Position numbers and translations under genes: made by a program. DNA of 64,000 nt from Candidatus Protochlamydia phocaeensis (GTDB taxonomy: Bacteria > Chlamydiota > Chlamydiia > Chlamydiales > Parachlamydiaceae): NCBI RefSeq assembly GCF_001545115.1, contig NZ_FCNU01000022.1, positions 1-64,000 of the forward strand, written 5' to 3'. The notes under the pieces were generated by a model. The model saw only the letters and a list, made by a program, of their open reading frames with translations, had not been told where the DNA came from and made no database searches. Below are positions 1 through 9,674 of the stretch, one piece after another (the stretch's first letter is position 1; every line of letters starts with the position of its first letter).

Positions 1-65
1 TGAAATAAGTGTTCTATTAGTTGCCACTCCTCATCCGATAAATCGCTAGAATATTTCTTTCTCAT
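1..65 (-). mobile_element. 5' end of an IS5-like (DUF4096-type) transposase, cut by window edge
   Basis: The minus strand from 65 down to base 1 opens with ATG and encodes a peptide containing SSDLSDEEWQLIEHLF. This is the usual N-terminus of IS5-group transposases, in which a Ser-Asp-Leu-(S/T)-Asp-Glu-x-Trp motif starts a short helical domain. An AGAGGA ribosome-binding site lies just upstream of the start. The rest of the gene is outside the window, so integrity cannot be judged. A possible element end lies near 118-135 (ACAGGCTCT), but no terminal repeat can be matched with only one side visible. Confidence 0.7.
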
Positions 66-261
66 TCAAAATCCTCTCATGAATCCTCATAAAGGATAAT
101 TGAAAATAAGGTTTTTTAACAGGCTCTAAGAAGCTAGCCGATCATATTGGATTAATAAAGTATTTTATTTGTGACTATAATAGGCAATTAAGAGCCTTAC
201 CTGTTTAGCACTATCTGCTGAACCTTCTTATTTTACCTGATAGAATTTCATCCAGACAGAC

Positions 262-1647
262 TTAAGACGCTTGCATGCGTTGATGCAGGCAAGCTAGAAA
301 GTGGGGCGATAGGGCGCGCAAAAGTTTGCTTCGTGGATGTTCTTCCTGCTCTTTTTTTAACATCTCTAAAATGTGCTGGCCCTGGTGCTGAATCTCCGAG
401 AGGGGAGTGGGAATAAAACGGATGCCATTGCAAACGGGATGGAGAAAATAGCGCTCGTACATGGAAACAAATAAGCAGGTCAATAAATGAATATCTGCAT
501 AAAGTTCTTCTTTAAATTCTTGCAGAGCTTGTTTTGTGTAAATATTTAATTTTTGCAATAGCTTGGCTTCTGTCCAAAAAAACAAGAGAATTTCTTCTGG
601 ATGAATCCATTTAAAGTCCGGAGGGGTGTAAGGATCCGTATGAGTGGAAGGCAGAAGTTTATAGCTATAGAGGGTATAATACAGCGCATAAATAAGAAGT
701 TTAATGCCGATTAGAATATGCGAAATTTCGAAATTGGGATTGAGGCGAAAAAGAGGGTCAGGGGTGGGGCCTCCATGAACGATTTTGCGCCGTACATTAT
801 AGAAATCGTCTACCCATTTCCAAAATATTTCCAAGGGATTGCTATGTTTCAAGTGAAGCAGAGGGCGTAGCTTATGCTTAAAATCGGCAACCGTTTGCTT
901 ATCGTTGATGTCAAATAGGGCTTCAAAGCTGGAGGCTAAAAAAATGACGTCTTCCGGCTCAAACAGCTCATCGGAAAAATGAAGCCCTTTTTCAAATAAA
1001 TTGACAAAACGTTGAAAAAAACGATCGACTAAATAACGGACAGAGCGGATAAGACGCTTATAAGCGTGGATAGTCGATTCGGAGTGGGTAGGCGGATCTT
1101 CGTAAATTGCTGAGAGCGTCTTACCTAATCCCTTGCAAATCTCTGGATCAAATAGATGAATGCAAACCGTTTCTTCTCGGTAATTCTCGTCAATATGCAA
1201 GTGCTCCCAATTTTGCCTAGATTGAATAAATTCTAAAGACGCAGGAATAATTTTACGGAAGGCATTAAAAGAGGGAATTTCATTACTGTAATACAAATCT
1301 TTAAAAATGCAGGCAAAATATAAAAGATAAAGCGAGTCAATTAAAACATTTTCTCTTTGATCATGAGGAATGTTATTGGCAATGGATAAGCAAGTCGTTC
1401 CTTCCGGACTCAGCTTCATTGTATTAATCCAAGTCGGCTGCTCTTGCTTAATCTTAGCTTTAATTTGTCCGATTGTTTGAAGATAAGCCTGAAAAGCTTC
1501 CTGATAATCAGCTTCAATATAGTCTTTATACTTGGAAGCTGGCCAAAAAATGACTGATCCGAACTGAATGCTTGATTCTTGGGCCAATTCGACAAACGGT
1601 AAACAGGCATAAATTTGAAAGTGAGTCGCTTGCGCATGTTTGAGCAT
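262..1647 (-). CDS. ApeA-type HEPN domain protein
   Basis: This 461-residue soluble protein has no signal peptide. Its central to C-terminal part (about residues 235-300) matches the pattern of Apea-like HEPN domains: a helix with 'ASSFEALFDIND', a second helix with 'FKHKLRPLLHL', and then 'YNVRRKIVHGG', which holds the R-x4-H motif that is the RNase active site in many HEPN proteins. HEPN domains of this type occur in RNA-targeting stress, toxin and antiphage proteins. The residues N-terminal to the domain are unassigned. The start is supported by an AGGAG box about 8 bases upstream. The gene lies between a transposase fragment and the omc locus, with no obvious partner antitoxin. The domain call is an inference from motif reading; function is unknown. 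Confidence 0.6.
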   Translation of the reverse strand: MLKHAQATHFQIYACLPFVELAQESSIQFGSVIFWPASKYKDYIEADYQEAFQAYLQTIGQIKAKIKQEQPTWINTMKLSPEGTTCLSIANNIPHDQRENVLIDSLYLLYFACIFKDLYYSNEIPSFNAFRKIIPASLEFIQSRQNWEHLHIDENYREETVCIHLFDPEICKGLGKTLSAIYEDPPTHSESTIHAYKRLIRSVRYLVDRFFQRFVNLFEKGLHFSDELFEPEDVIFLASSFEALFDINDKQTVADFKHKLRPLLHLKHSNPLEIFWKWVDDFYNVRRKIVHGGPTPDPLFRLNPNFEISHILIGIKLLIYALYYTLYSYKLLPSTHTDPYTPPDFKWIHPEEILLFFWTEAKLLQKLNIYTKQALQEFKEELYADIHLLTCLFVSMYERYFLHPVCNGIRFIPTPLSEIQHQGQHILEMLKKEQEEHPRSKLLRALSPHFLACLHQRMQAS

Positions 1648-1810
1648 TGTGATCTCCTATTTTTGCTGTTTCTATGCAAAAGTTATGCCAAAAACGACCC
1701 TGTTTTGAGAAAATAGATTAAATAGAGCGTAAGCGGTTCTTATCTCCTTTTTAGAGGCGACAGCAGATCTTAATATCTATTGATTATGGAGGAATAAGAA
1801 AGCCTAAAAT

Positions 1811-1840
1811 AAAAAAGGCAGACCTTGCGGCCTGCCTTTT
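1811..1840 (-). terminator. Rho-independent terminator downstream of omcB
   Basis: On the minus strand the sequence reads GGCAGGC, a short loop, GTCTGCC, then a run of six T and more T-rich DNA. A second imperfect hairpin (1841-1870) sits between the stop codon of omcB and this one. Together they form an efficient 3' end for the abundant omcB transcript. Confidence 0.85.
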
Positions 1841-1868
1841 AAGACTTCTTACCGAGGTAAGAGACGTC

Positions 1869-3731
1869 TTAGTTCACAATCAAGCTTTCTTCTTGTGTAA
1901 TTGGATTCTTAATGAAATCCGAGCTTACTTGTACTTTTGGACGTAAGTCACCACGGCCATTTGCCTTCACAGTGACATAGTACTCAAGTGTTTGACGAGG
2001 AGCAAGATTTGGGAACGGAGCAAATGTAACGGTTTGACCATTAAGTTGCGCTGCAGATGCACCAGATGCATTGACTGGAACTAACTCAGCTGGGAAGTTA
2101 ATGGTTACGTTAACATTTGAATCGTACTCTTGACCTTTGTTTACGACAGTGATCTTAAAGCGTGTTGTCTCACCGACGCAAATTGGGTTATCTGAAGTTG
2201 TGATGCAGATATCAAGAGCTGGACGTCCTTTCCAGTGTGTACCAAACTCGCAGCAAGAATTGCATGCTTCGCAGTCTGTTACATTGACTCTGTTGACGAA
2301 GTAACCAGGAGTGCAAGTTGTCAACGTAACGTTGAAGTTCACTCTTTCGCCTGGCTTCAGTTCTCTTAGCTTCCAAACAGCTTGTTTTCCACAAATGTTA
2401 GCGCCTGGAGCTGCAACGATGCTTGTTGCAGAAGGTGCTGTATCTGTTACAACCACTTCATGCAAGGATTTGTCACCTGTGTTAACAACTGTGATTTGAT
2501 AATCAGCATTTTGGCCAACTGGAACTTCTTTTGGTCCAACTTTTTGACATTCAATTGCGCAGCAGCAAACACATGTGCAGAACTCACAAGATGTTTGGTT
2601 AGCATTGCATGCTGATACAACGGCTGTGTTGCAGATTTTGCCGCGTTTGCAAGCAGTAACTGTAAAGTTCACTTTCTTTGTTTGGCATGGCTCTAAGCAA
2701 CCAAGCTTGAAAGTAAGAGATTTTTGGCAGCTTGGATGCTCAACGCCTTCTGGAAGGTTGTCAACGACAACAACATCTTCAGCTGTGCATGTTCCAATGT
2801 TTGTGACAGTGATCGTGTAGTTGATTGGATCGCCTGGGCAAACTTCAGCCGGACCGCACTTTTCGCAAACAAGGACTGGTTTAGCGCACAAGAGGGCGCA
2901 GAAAGCAACAGGTGTTGCCTTAACGCAGAAGCATGTGCATAGATCGCCTTCTCTTTCGCATTTTAACCAAATTCTGGCTGGGACAGTTTGTCCTTTATTG
3001 ATATGGCCAAATTGCCAAACGAGATTGCGGCCTTCTACCCTAGCTTCTGGCTGGCTTCTCATGTAAGTCACGCCTTCTGGAAGAGTCGTTGTAATGAGAA
3101 CTTCGCAAACATCGCAGCAAGCTGTGATTTCGAGATCAAGAGGATATTGATCGCCGAGAATGCACATATTGGGATTTTTTGCTCTAACTGTTACACCATT
3201 GCAGCAGCATTCGCCTGCTGGACCGTATTTGCATGGCTTCAGAGGAGCTGCGCACTTAGGTGGGCAATCTTCTGGGCATGGAGGTGGGCATGGTGGCGCA
3301 CAAACAGGCTTGCAAGGGGCTGGCGCACATGGAGGAGCGCAAACAGGTTTGCAAGGTTGTGGTGCTGGTCTGCATGGCTCTGGGCATGGAGGAGCACAAA
3401 CAGGTTTGCATGGTGGAGGGCATAAAGGTTTGCATGGCTCAGCGCATGGAGGCGGACATGCTGGTCTGCATGGCTCTGCACATGGAGGTGGGCATGGTGG
3501 CGCACATGGAGGAGCGCAAACAGGCTTGCATGGCGGAGGACATACGGGTTTGCAAGGCTCTGGACAAGGCTTGCATGGTGGAGGACAGACGGGCTTGCAA
3601 GGCTCGCAGATCGGCTCGCAAGGCTCGCAACAATCGTCACTGTAACGGCCAGAACCGGAACAGCCTGTCCAAAGCAGTGCCGAAACACCTAAAAAAATCA
3701 ACGAGGCTAATATTCCTAGTTGTTTTCTCAT
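1869..3731 (-). CDS. omcB: Large cysteine-rich outer envelope protein OmcB with expanded Cys-Pro repeat
   Basis: OmcB is the major disulfide-cross-linked envelope protein of chlamydial elementary bodies. The 620-residue product has an N-terminal signal sequence ending near 'LLWTGCSGS'. A striking Cys-Pro-rich tract spans about residues 34-167 with 34 cysteines, built from variants of 'CKPVCPPPC' and 'CAPPC'. After a Cys-rich linker come at least three DUF11-type Ig-like repeats, for example 'GDPINYTITVTNIG', 'NADYQITVVNTGD' and 'TTRFKITVVNKG'. Chlamydia OmcB is about 550 residues and lacks such a long repeat; the extra length here is mostly this tract. An AAGGAG box precedes the start. It lies downstream of omcA on the same strand, the order seen in Chlamydia. 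The near-lipobox 'WTGC' has Trp at -3, so lipidation is doubtful. Confidence 0.95.
   Translation of the reverse strand: MRKQLGILASLIFLGVSALLWTGCSGSGRYSDDCCEPCEPICEPCKPVCPPPCKPCPEPCKPVCPPPCKPVCAPPCAPPCPPPCAEPCRPACPPPCAEPCKPLCPPPCKPVCAPPCPEPCRPAPQPCKPVCAPPCAPAPCKPVCAPPCPPPCPEDCPPKCAAPLKPCKYGPAGECCCNGVTVRAKNPNMCILGDQYPLDLEITACCDVCEVLITTTLPEGVTYMRSQPEARVEGRNLVWQFGHINKGQTVPARIWLKCEREGDLCTCFCVKATPVAFCALLCAKPVLVCEKCGPAEVCPGDPINYTITVTNIGTCTAEDVVVVDNLPEGVEHPSCQKSLTFKLGCLEPCQTKKVNFTVTACKRGKICNTAVVSACNANQTSCEFCTCVCCCAIECQKVGPKEVPVGQNADYQITVVNTGDKSLHEVVVTDTAPSATSIVAAPGANICGKQAVWKLRELKPGERVNFNVTLTTCTPGYFVNRVNVTDCEACNSCCEFGTHWKGRPALDICITTSDNPICVGETTRFKITVVNKGQEYDSNVNVTINFPAELVPVNASGASAAQLNGQTVTFAPFPNLAPRQTLEYYVTVKANGRGDLRPKVQVSSDFIKNPITQEESLIVN
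3282..3630 (-). repeat. Tandem degenerate repeat coding the OmcB Cys-Pro tract
   Basis: The DNA coding OmcB residues about 34-150 is built from short, closely related units (for example GGTTTGCATGG, GGCTTGCAAGG and GCGCATGGAGG on the plus strand). Each unit encodes two cysteines separated by Lys/Arg-Pro or Ala/Pro residues. Units vary by point changes and by the order of 'KPVC', 'PPPC', 'APPC' and 'AEPC' blocks, which suggests growth by slippage or unequal exchange. It is coding repeat DNA and not a CRISPR array. Confidence 0.8.
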
Positions 3732-4127
3732 TAAAGACTCCTTGTGTTAAGGTCTTGGTTGTACGAAGATTTTATAGATAATTCTCTTTGACTTTTAATC
3801 TTTTGGCTAGTATGGTTACATGCCCTATACATCTCATGAATGGCTTAACGAAGGGAACTGCAGATTTTTTAAGACACTTCTTAGCTTCTCATTATTCCAC
3901 TCATGACTCGTATTTGATTGCGAAACAGTTAGCAGGTGTCATGTTCGCTTGAATACTTCGCATTCACATAGGACTCATCAGTTGTCTAATGTGAGCTAGC
4001 GTCCGACTCTCCCCATCACACAGGTCTTCTTGCTGCTTCTTATGAAGGCAAGTTGGATTTGCTAGGCAGAGGAACATTACGTTCCCCCGCTTTTAGGTTT
4101 CGCATGCTATGGCATGCAAATTGCATA
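3732..4127. other. Intergenic spacer between omcA and omcB
   Basis: This 396-base spacer holds no convincing gene. On the minus strand, just past the omcA stop, an inverted repeat GGAAC/GTTCC lies at about 4070-4085 without a long T-run, so it is at most a weak terminator or attenuator. The spacer is long enough for omcB to have its own promoter, as in Chlamydia, but no clear -10/-35 pair stands out. Confidence 0.4.
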
Positions 4128-4322
4128 TTAATAGCAGCAGTTGTTGTCGTAGTATCTTGGCTCACACTTAGGTGGACAGCAAGGCTTTGGACAGCATGGT
4201 CTTGGTTCGCAGCAACGTGGCTTTGGCGCGCATGGCTCACAGCAATCGTTTTGATCGCAGCAGCAGCTTGTTAAAGAAAGAACGAGGGCTGCCATAAAAC
4301 CGAAACCTAAAAATTTTCTCAT
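4128..4322 (-). CDS. omcA: Small cysteine-rich outer membrane lipoprotein OmcA
   Basis: This 64-residue protein has a charged N-terminus, a hydrophobic stretch and a canonical lipobox LTSC, so Cys20 should be lipidated and anchor it in the outer membrane. The mature part is extremely Cys/Pro-rich, with several CC pairs ('CCEPC', 'CCPKPCCPPKC'), and ends in 'YYDNNCCY'. In chlamydiae OmcA is disulfide-linked with OmcB and the major outer membrane protein to stiffen the elementary body. Location upstream of omcB on the same strand supports the name. An AGGAGT sequence lies close upstream of the start. Size is near that of Chlamydia OmcA (about 88 residues), though shorter. Confidence 0.92.
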   Translation of the reverse strand: MRKFLGFGFMAALVLSLTSCCCDQNDCCEPCAPKPRCCEPRPCCPKPCCPPKCEPRYYDNNCCY

Positions 4323-4628
4323 ACAATACTCCTGTTAATTTTAGAGTTTAAAGGATAACTATTCATTTTCATTTCTAGTTTACCTCTTTCTAGATCGACC
4401 TTTCTCCTCATGCAGCACATGTTGATCAGGAGTCGATTAACAAAAAAGGATTTAACTCCTTTACATAACCCTTAGGAAATAATTCTTCCAGAAGATTTTT
4501 TTTATCAAGTTAAGTTTTTGAATAAAAAAATGTTTAAGATCTTAATGACCAATATGATATGAAATGCTTAGAGGAGAGAAAAAATTTTAAATAAAATTTA
4601 GTGAAAAAAACTTGAATTAAAAGATGAA
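4323..4628. other. AT-rich spacer upstream of omcA and downstream of nadK
   Basis: About 306 bases of very AT-rich DNA. It must contain the omcA promoter on the minus strand, but no unambiguous promoter hexamers or operator could be picked out. No gene is seen. Confidence 0.4.
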
Positions 4629-5471
4629 TTAGATTTTAAGTCGGCCTTGCCAGCCTAATTTTTCGCGAAGAGTTGAAAAGTACTCGTGACGAGATAAATT
4701 GACTAAGCAGAAGTCGTTTGAGGAGCGAGTAATTGTAAAAATCTCATTTGTAGATAAACTAAAACTAGATATGCCATCATAAGAGATTTCAACAGGCAAA
4801 TGTGAGCTTATATATTTCACCTGAATATCTTTTCTTGGCATAAGGACAATAGGGCGATTAGAAATTGTGTGAGGGCAAATGGGGGTCAGAATAAATGCTT
4901 CGAGTTCCGGAGTGAGAATAGGGCCGCCGGCAGCTAAGGAGTAAGCTGTCGATCCGCTTGGAGTTGAAATAATGATTCCATCGGCAGAAAAAGTATTGAG
5001 ATAAACCCCATCGACATAGATAGCCAGATCGATCAAGCAGGGGTTTTGCGCTCGATGAATGACGACTTCATTTACAGCAAAACAGGTGTTGCCTGTGGTG
5101 GATTGCCCTTCCATCATAAGGCGGTTCTGCAAGCTATAGCGGCCGTCTAAAAGGTCTTGCAAGCTTGGATAAATGTCGTCGATAGGAATGTCTGCCAAGA
5201 AGCCTAGGCTTCCTAAGTTAATTCCGAGCAGGGGAGCTCGTAAATTGGCGTGCCGATGAATGAGGCGCAGGATTGTTCCGTCGCCTCCCAACGAAATGCG
5301 GAAAGTAATTTTGTTTTCTTCCACTTGAGATAAAGGCGTTGCCCCAATTGTTGCTGCATGCCTATCCTCAGCTACCACTTGAATGCCTTTAGCATAGAAG
5401 AATTGGCAAATATCCGCCGCAATGCCAAGAGAAGGGGCTTTGCTCTCATTGGGGAATAAGGCAATTATCAT
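4629..5471 (-). CDS. nadK: NAD kinase
   Basis: It phosphorylates NAD to NADP in the cytoplasm. The 280-residue protein carries the family signature GGDGT at residues 62-66, the NEVV motif around 134-137 and the GSTAYSLAAGGP motif at 173-184, all of which form the NAD and ATP sites. Length is normal for bacterial NAD kinases. It follows dxs by only 22 bases on the same strand and is probably cotranscribed with it. The product NADP feeds the zwf pathway encoded further along the window. Confidence 0.95.
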   Translation of the reverse strand: MIIALFPNESKAPSLGIAADICQFFYAKGIQVVAEDRHAATIGATPLSQVEENKITFRISLGGDGTILRLIHRHANLRAPLLGINLGSLGFLADIPIDDIYPSLQDLLDGRYSLQNRLMMEGQSTTGNTCFAVNEVVIHRAQNPCLIDLAIYVDGVYLNTFSADGIIISTPSGSTAYSLAAGGPILTPELEAFILTPICPHTISNRPIVLMPRKDIQVKYISSHLPVEISYDGISSFSLSTNEIFTITRSSNDFCLVNLSRHEYFSTLREKLGWQGRLKI

Positions 5472-5493
5472 AAGTTTAAATTAGCTCCACTGT

Positions 5494-7392
5494 TTATACT
5501 TGAAGAGCTTTGGAAGATTTCAAGTTAAAATGGGACAAAATTTGCTTGGCAATTTTATCAAGTGTCAAACCGACTTCGTTCAATAGGTCTTGGTTACTGC
5601 CATGGTCAATGAAGGCTTCAGGAATGCCTAGATTTAACACTTGTACGTTGTTGAACCCTTGGCGCATCAAGAAGTTGTTTACAATCGATCCCATTCCTGC
5701 AGCGACTGAATGCTCTTCAATGGTCACGATCTTGCTATGCGTCAGCAATAAACGGCATAACAGATCGGTGTCTAGAGGCTTGATGAATACGGGGTCCATG
5801 ACAGTGGCATCAATTCCCTCTTCTGCGAGCAGGGCCCGGGTTTTTAATGCCGTTGCATTCATATGGCCTAAGGCGATGATAAGAATGTCTTTGCCTTCTA
5901 CTAAAACTTCTCCCTTGCCAAGCTCTCGTTCTTTTAAAGGCTCGTCCGCGTCTTCTGTGGCGAGATTGGGATAGCGGATGGCTGTCGGACGCTTCCAGGA
6001 AAAAGCGGATTCCATTAATTCCTTTAATACTTGCCCGTTGCGCGGCTGCGTAATGATCATATTGGGCATGGCATTAAGAAAAGAGATGTCATAAATGCCA
6101 TGGTGGGTCGATCCGTCAGGGCCTGAAATTCCCGCCCGGTCGATAGCAAAGACGACCGGCAGCTCTTGCAAGCAGACATCATGGAAAAGATTGTCGAACG
6201 CGCGTTGCAGAAATGTGGCGTAAATCGAGGCCACTACCTTCATTTTTCCACCGTAAGCAATGCCGCCTGCAAAAGTGATGGCATGCGACTCTGCTATTCC
6301 AACATCTAAGCAGCGGTCGGGAAAGGCTTTCATAAATTCATCTAAACAAGATCCGGCCGACATGGCAGGCGTAATCGCAACCACGCTTGGGTCCCTTTCA
6401 GCCATTTTTAAGAGATGGGTGCCAAAAATTTTGGGAAAAGTGGGTTTCGTGGTCGGGTTGGGTAAAAATTTTCCTGTGTCGCGGCTAAAAGGCTTGGCGC
6501 CATGGTAAGAAACGGGATTTTTAATAGCTTCGTCCATTCCTTCGCCCTTTCTTGTCAATACGTGAATGACAACCGGCCAGCTTGAATCTTTGACGCCTTC
6601 TAGAACGTCGATTAATTTTTTGACATCATGCCCATCAATCGGGCCGATATAAGACAAGCCGTATTGCTCGAAATAAGCGGCAGGGCTTACTAAATTCTTT
6701 AAGGATTCTGTGATCTTGTGCCCTTGCTGGGAAAGGATAGGCCCATAGCTGGGGATTTTAGAGACAAATGTATCCAATTCTTGATAAATCTTGTTCGTCG
6801 TCGGGTTGCTCAATAAACGGCTAAGGATATGGGTGATCGCTCCGACATTCTTTGAAATGGACATGGCGTTATCATTGAGAATCACGATAAAGCGCTTGAG
6901 TTCTCGAGAAATATTGTTAAGCGCCTCAAGAGATAAACCGCAGGTAAGTGTTGCATCGCCAATAATGGGAATGACATATTCCTGGCGCTTAGTTAAATCC
7001 CTATTTTTGGCTACTCCCAGTGCAAGGGAAAGAGCCGTCCCGGCATGGCCGGCATGGAAATGATCGTGGATGGATTCTTTGGGATGGCAAAAGCCGCATA
7101 ATCCCTTAAATTGACGAATTTGGTGAAAACGATTGTTGCGCCCTGTTAAAAGCTTGTGCACGTAAGTTTGATGGCTGACGTCCCAAATGAATTTATCTTC
7201 TGGCGAACTGAATACTTTATGCAAGGCCAGTGTCAATTCAACAACTCCCAGATTGGAAGCTAAATGTCCTCCATTGACAGAAAGAACTTCGATAATCCGT
7301 TGGCGAATTTCAGTTGCTAATTGATTCAATTCTGCCAACGAGAATTCTTTGATATCCTGTGGTGAATGAATGGAGGAAAGAAGTTGCGTCAT
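5494..7392 (-). CDS. dxs: 1-deoxy-D-xylulose-5-phosphate synthase
   Basis: This thiamine-diphosphate enzyme condenses pyruvate and glyceraldehyde 3-phosphate, the first step of the MEP isoprenoid pathway. The 632-residue protein shows the N-terminal GGHLASNLG motif (41-49), the GHAGTALS segment near 115-122, the ThDP/Mg motif beginning GDA at 145 and ending with Asn about 159-160, the GPIDGHD motif in the middle domain, and a transketolase pyrimidine-binding and C-terminal domain with '[10 protein letters not shown]'. The usual GDG of the cofactor motif is GDA here. The xseA-xseB-dxs order is also found in Chlamydia. A 208-base spacer separates it from xseB. Confidence 0.96.
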   Translation of the reverse strand: MTQLLSSIHSPQDIKEFSLAELNQLATEIRQRIIEVLSVNGGHLASNLGVVELTLALHKVFSSPEDKFIWDVSHQTYVHKLLTGRNNRFHQIRQFKGLCGFCHPKESIHDHFHAGHAGTALSLALGVAKNRDLTKRQEYVIPIIGDATLTCGLSLEALNNISRELKRFIVILNDNAMSISKNVGAITHILSRLLSNPTTNKIYQELDTFVSKIPSYGPILSQQGHKITESLKNLVSPAAYFEQYGLSYIGPIDGHDVKKLIDVLEGVKDSSWPVVIHVLTRKGEGMDEAIKNPVSYHGAKPFSRDTGKFLPNPTTKPTFPKIFGTHLLKMAERDPSVVAITPAMSAGSCLDEFMKAFPDRCLDVGIAESHAITFAGGIAYGGKMKVVASIYATFLQRAFDNLFHDVCLQELPVVFAIDRAGISGPDGSTHHGIYDISFLNAMPNMIITQPRNGQVLKELMESAFSWKRPTAIRYPNLATEDADEPLKERELGKGEVLVEGKDILIIALGHMNATALKTRALLAEEGIDATVMDPVFIKPLDTDLLCRLLLTHSKIVTIEEHSVAAGMGSIVNNFLMRQGFNNVQVLNLGIPEAFIDHGSNQDLLNEVGLTLDKIAKQILSHFNLKSSKALQV

Positions 7393-7600
7393 TCTAAAAG
7401 TCCTTTAATAAATCATTTGATCCTAATTTCATCAGGAATAAAGTTAAATCATATAGCATTTCCAAAATCTTAGCTATAAAACAACCCATTAATTTTATTT
7501 CAAATAAAAAATTGTAATTATTTTGAAATTAAATAATTTAATGAACAGTGTGAGGTGATTAATGAAATGCAAAAAAGAGAGAAAGAGGAAAGAAATTAAT

Positions 7601-7882
7601 CTAATTAGAAGGATTTACTTTATAATCTTGGGTCAAAGGTTTGTCGTCGCTTCCGAGCATCAGTTCGCCACTTCTATTTTTTACAAGGATCTCAATTTTG
7701 CGCTCAGCCTCATTTAAGCGTTTATTGCAAATCGCAATTAATTGATCAGCCTCTTCATAGAGCTTAAGGGATTCGTCAAGGCTAATCGTACCGCTATTCA
7801 TGCGCTCAAGAATAGTTTCTAAACGTGCTAAGGCAGCTTCAAAGCTAATAGTGTTCAGATCTTGTAGAGTATCGTTATTCAC
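7601..7882 (-). CDS. xseB: Exodeoxyribonuclease VII small subunit
   Basis: This is the small helical subunit of exonuclease VII, several copies of which bind XseA. The 93-residue product has the family pattern '[21 protein letters not shown]' (near residues 13-33), followed by '[15 protein letters not shown]'. The start codon is GTG at 7880-7882 and overlaps the end of xseA by 8 bases, so translation is probably coupled. The C-terminal tail after 'KIEILVK' is poorly conserved, as usual. Confidence 0.92.
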   Translation of the reverse strand: MNNDTLQDLNTISFEAALARLETILERMNSGTISLDESLKLYEEADQLIAICNKRLNEAERKIEILVKNRSGELMLGSDDKPLTQDYKVNPSN

Positions 7883-9368
7883 TGGGGATCACTTCATTAA
7901 TGGTAATTAAGGCTTCACCGTCGGATAATAGGAGTTTAGCTTGCTGTCCTTTCCTAAGCTTACGTATTGAATTTATAACGAAAGGATCTTTTTCTGCAAA
8001 TAGAATGCTATACCCTTTTTGCAGAAGAGTCTTTGGGTCGATGGCCGCTAATAAACGCGTGAGGCTCAAAAGCTTTTGCTGATTTTTTAAGTGATGGTCT
8101 TTAGCCAATTGTCCGATTCGAAGGGAAAATTGCTTTCCGTCAAATACATGACGTCTATGAAGATGCTTATTCATCCATATTTGCTGCAATTTATAAAAGC
8201 TTTGGTGCAAATGTTTTTGATCTTGCCATATTTGATTTTGCATGCGCTGAGTTAAGGCTTTCTCCCAATCTCTTAGCCGATTGCGCAAATGCATTAATTG
8301 ATTGGTTGGCTTTAAAGCGACTGCCTGACGAGTAAAAGACTCTAAACGGTGCCGCTTGAGTTGAAGCTGTTGCTGCATGGTTTGGTCGATATCTTGACGG
8401 CAATCATCTAGCTTCTGCATGCGCCACTCTAATAAAAGGCGAGGCTGGGTAAAGAAAGGATGGCGGCTTAACGCTTCTAAACGGTAGCGGTTCTGGTGAA
8501 CAAGATGCTGAACAGTCTGCTGCAAGCGTCGCCTGACCGTGCGCAAATGCTCCAATTGTTGCGCTTTTTCAGCGATGACAATTTCTGCTGCCGCAGACGG
8601 CGTCGGGGCGCGCACATCGGCGACATAATCAGCAATGCAATGGTCGGTTTCATGTCCGACTGCGCTGATGATGGGAATCTGGCTATTAAAAATGGCCTCG
8701 GCAACCCTTTCTTCATTAAATGCCCATAAATCTTCTAGGCTGCCTCCTCCGCGGCCGACAATCATGACATCCACTAATTGATAGCGGTTGAATTGCTCAA
8801 TGGCTTGCGCAATTTCTTGTGCGGCTCCTTCACCCTGCACTTTGACCGGATTCAAAATGAGATGGAAGCCGGAAAAACGGCGAGTGAGCACATGGAGAAT
8901 ATCTTGAATGACGGCGCCTGTCGGACTTGTCACGACACCGATTCGGCGCGGCAGATGCGGAAGCGGCTTTTTATGAATGGTCTTAAACCAACCTTTTTGG
9001 TGGAGCTTGATTTTGAGCTGCTCAAGCTTTTGCAACAGCTCGCCTAAGCCCATGTAGGCAAGTTCACGGATGATAAGCTGATAGTTGCCCTTTGGAGGAT
9101 AGACATTCAGCTCTCCTTTGACCACCACGTGATCGCCTGCTTTAGGCATGACCTTTAAAGAAGAGGCATCTCCTTTAAACATGACAGCTGTAATTTGCGC
9201 ATTGGCATCTTTTAAGGAAAAATAAAGGTGCCCTGACGTTTGCAGCTTAAAATTGCTGATTTCTCCTTGCAAATGAACAAAGGGAAAGGTGGATTCCAAG
9301 CTCAACTTAATGGCATGCGTAAGCTGGGTAACTGTCAAAAGCGGGGAAGTCGGGGCTTGGCTATCCAT
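7875..9368 (-). CDS. xseA: Exodeoxyribonuclease VII large subunit
   Basis: Catalytic subunit of exonuclease VII, which degrades single-stranded DNA in both directions. The 497-residue protein has an N-terminal OB-fold domain (about 10-110, with '[18 protein letters not shown]') and a catalytic domain with '[15 protein letters not shown]' and '[19 protein letters not shown]'. A long coiled-coil domain that binds XseB follows, with the C-terminal 'LQKGYSILF' motif typical of the family. Gene order xseA-xseB-dxs is conserved with Chlamydia. It is divergent from the MORN gene across a 306-base spacer. Confidence 0.96.
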   Translation of the reverse strand: MDSQAPTSPLLTVTQLTHAIKLSLESTFPFVHLQGEISNFKLQTSGHLYFSLKDANAQITAVMFKGDASSLKVMPKAGDHVVVKGELNVYPPKGNYQLIIRELAYMGLGELLQKLEQLKIKLHQKGWFKTIHKKPLPHLPRRIGVVTSPTGAVIQDILHVLTRRFSGFHLILNPVKVQGEGAAQEIAQAIEQFNRYQLVDVMIVGRGGGSLEDLWAFNEERVAEAIFNSQIPIISAVGHETDHCIADYVADVRAPTPSAAAEIVIAEKAQQLEHLRTVRRRLQQTVQHLVHQNRYRLEALSRHPFFTQPRLLLEWRMQKLDDCRQDIDQTMQQQLQLKRHRLESFTRQAVALKPTNQLMHLRNRLRDWEKALTQRMQNQIWQDQKHLHQSFYKLQQIWMNKHLHRRHVFDGKQFSLRIGQLAKDHHLKNQQKLLSLTRLLAAIDPKTLLQKGYSILFAEKDPFVINSIRKLRKGQQAKLLLSDGEALITINEVIPSE

Positions 9369-9674
9369 AAAATTATCGCATGTTTTTCAAATGCTATCGC
9401 CTTTTCTCTTTTCAAAACTTGAAGCGAGAATCTTAGCAGGAATGCAGTTTGTACTAAATCAAAAAAACTCAGGTTAATTTTTCAAACGCATTAAGTGGGC
9501 AGCGAAAGCTTGGACGATAGGTATAGTATATAGTTCATATTTTATGTTTGCCTCTTTGCTTTTTTTTATTGAGTGTAATAATGGAAGTGAATAAGTTTAG
9601 TAATAAATATTAATTTTTAAATATTAAGGTTTTGTAAAGAAGATTAATTTATAATTTATAAGGAAAAATTTAAT
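9369..9674. other. Divergent intergenic region between xseA and the MORN gene
   Basis: 306 bases, AT-rich towards the MORN gene. It should carry back-to-back promoters. A short sequence AAAAAAACTCAGGTTA at 9460-9475 resembles the end of the dispersed palindromic repeat found at 26.3 and 59.8 kb, but no partner end is visible here. No gene is seen. Confidence 0.4.

Noticed and set aside
3282-3630. Repeat array that could be mistaken for CRISPR
   Set aside because: Units are short, adjacent and without unique spacers, and they code for OmcB.
2988-3645. Long plus-strand open frames rich in Gly/His and Trp/Arg opposite omcB
   Set aside because: They are shadows of the omcB Cys-Pro repeat on the other strand; the composition is explained by the repeat and there is no ribosome-binding site.
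3732-4127. Small gene between omcA and omcB
   Set aside because: Frames here are short, without ribosome-binding sites, and overlap the omcA shadow.
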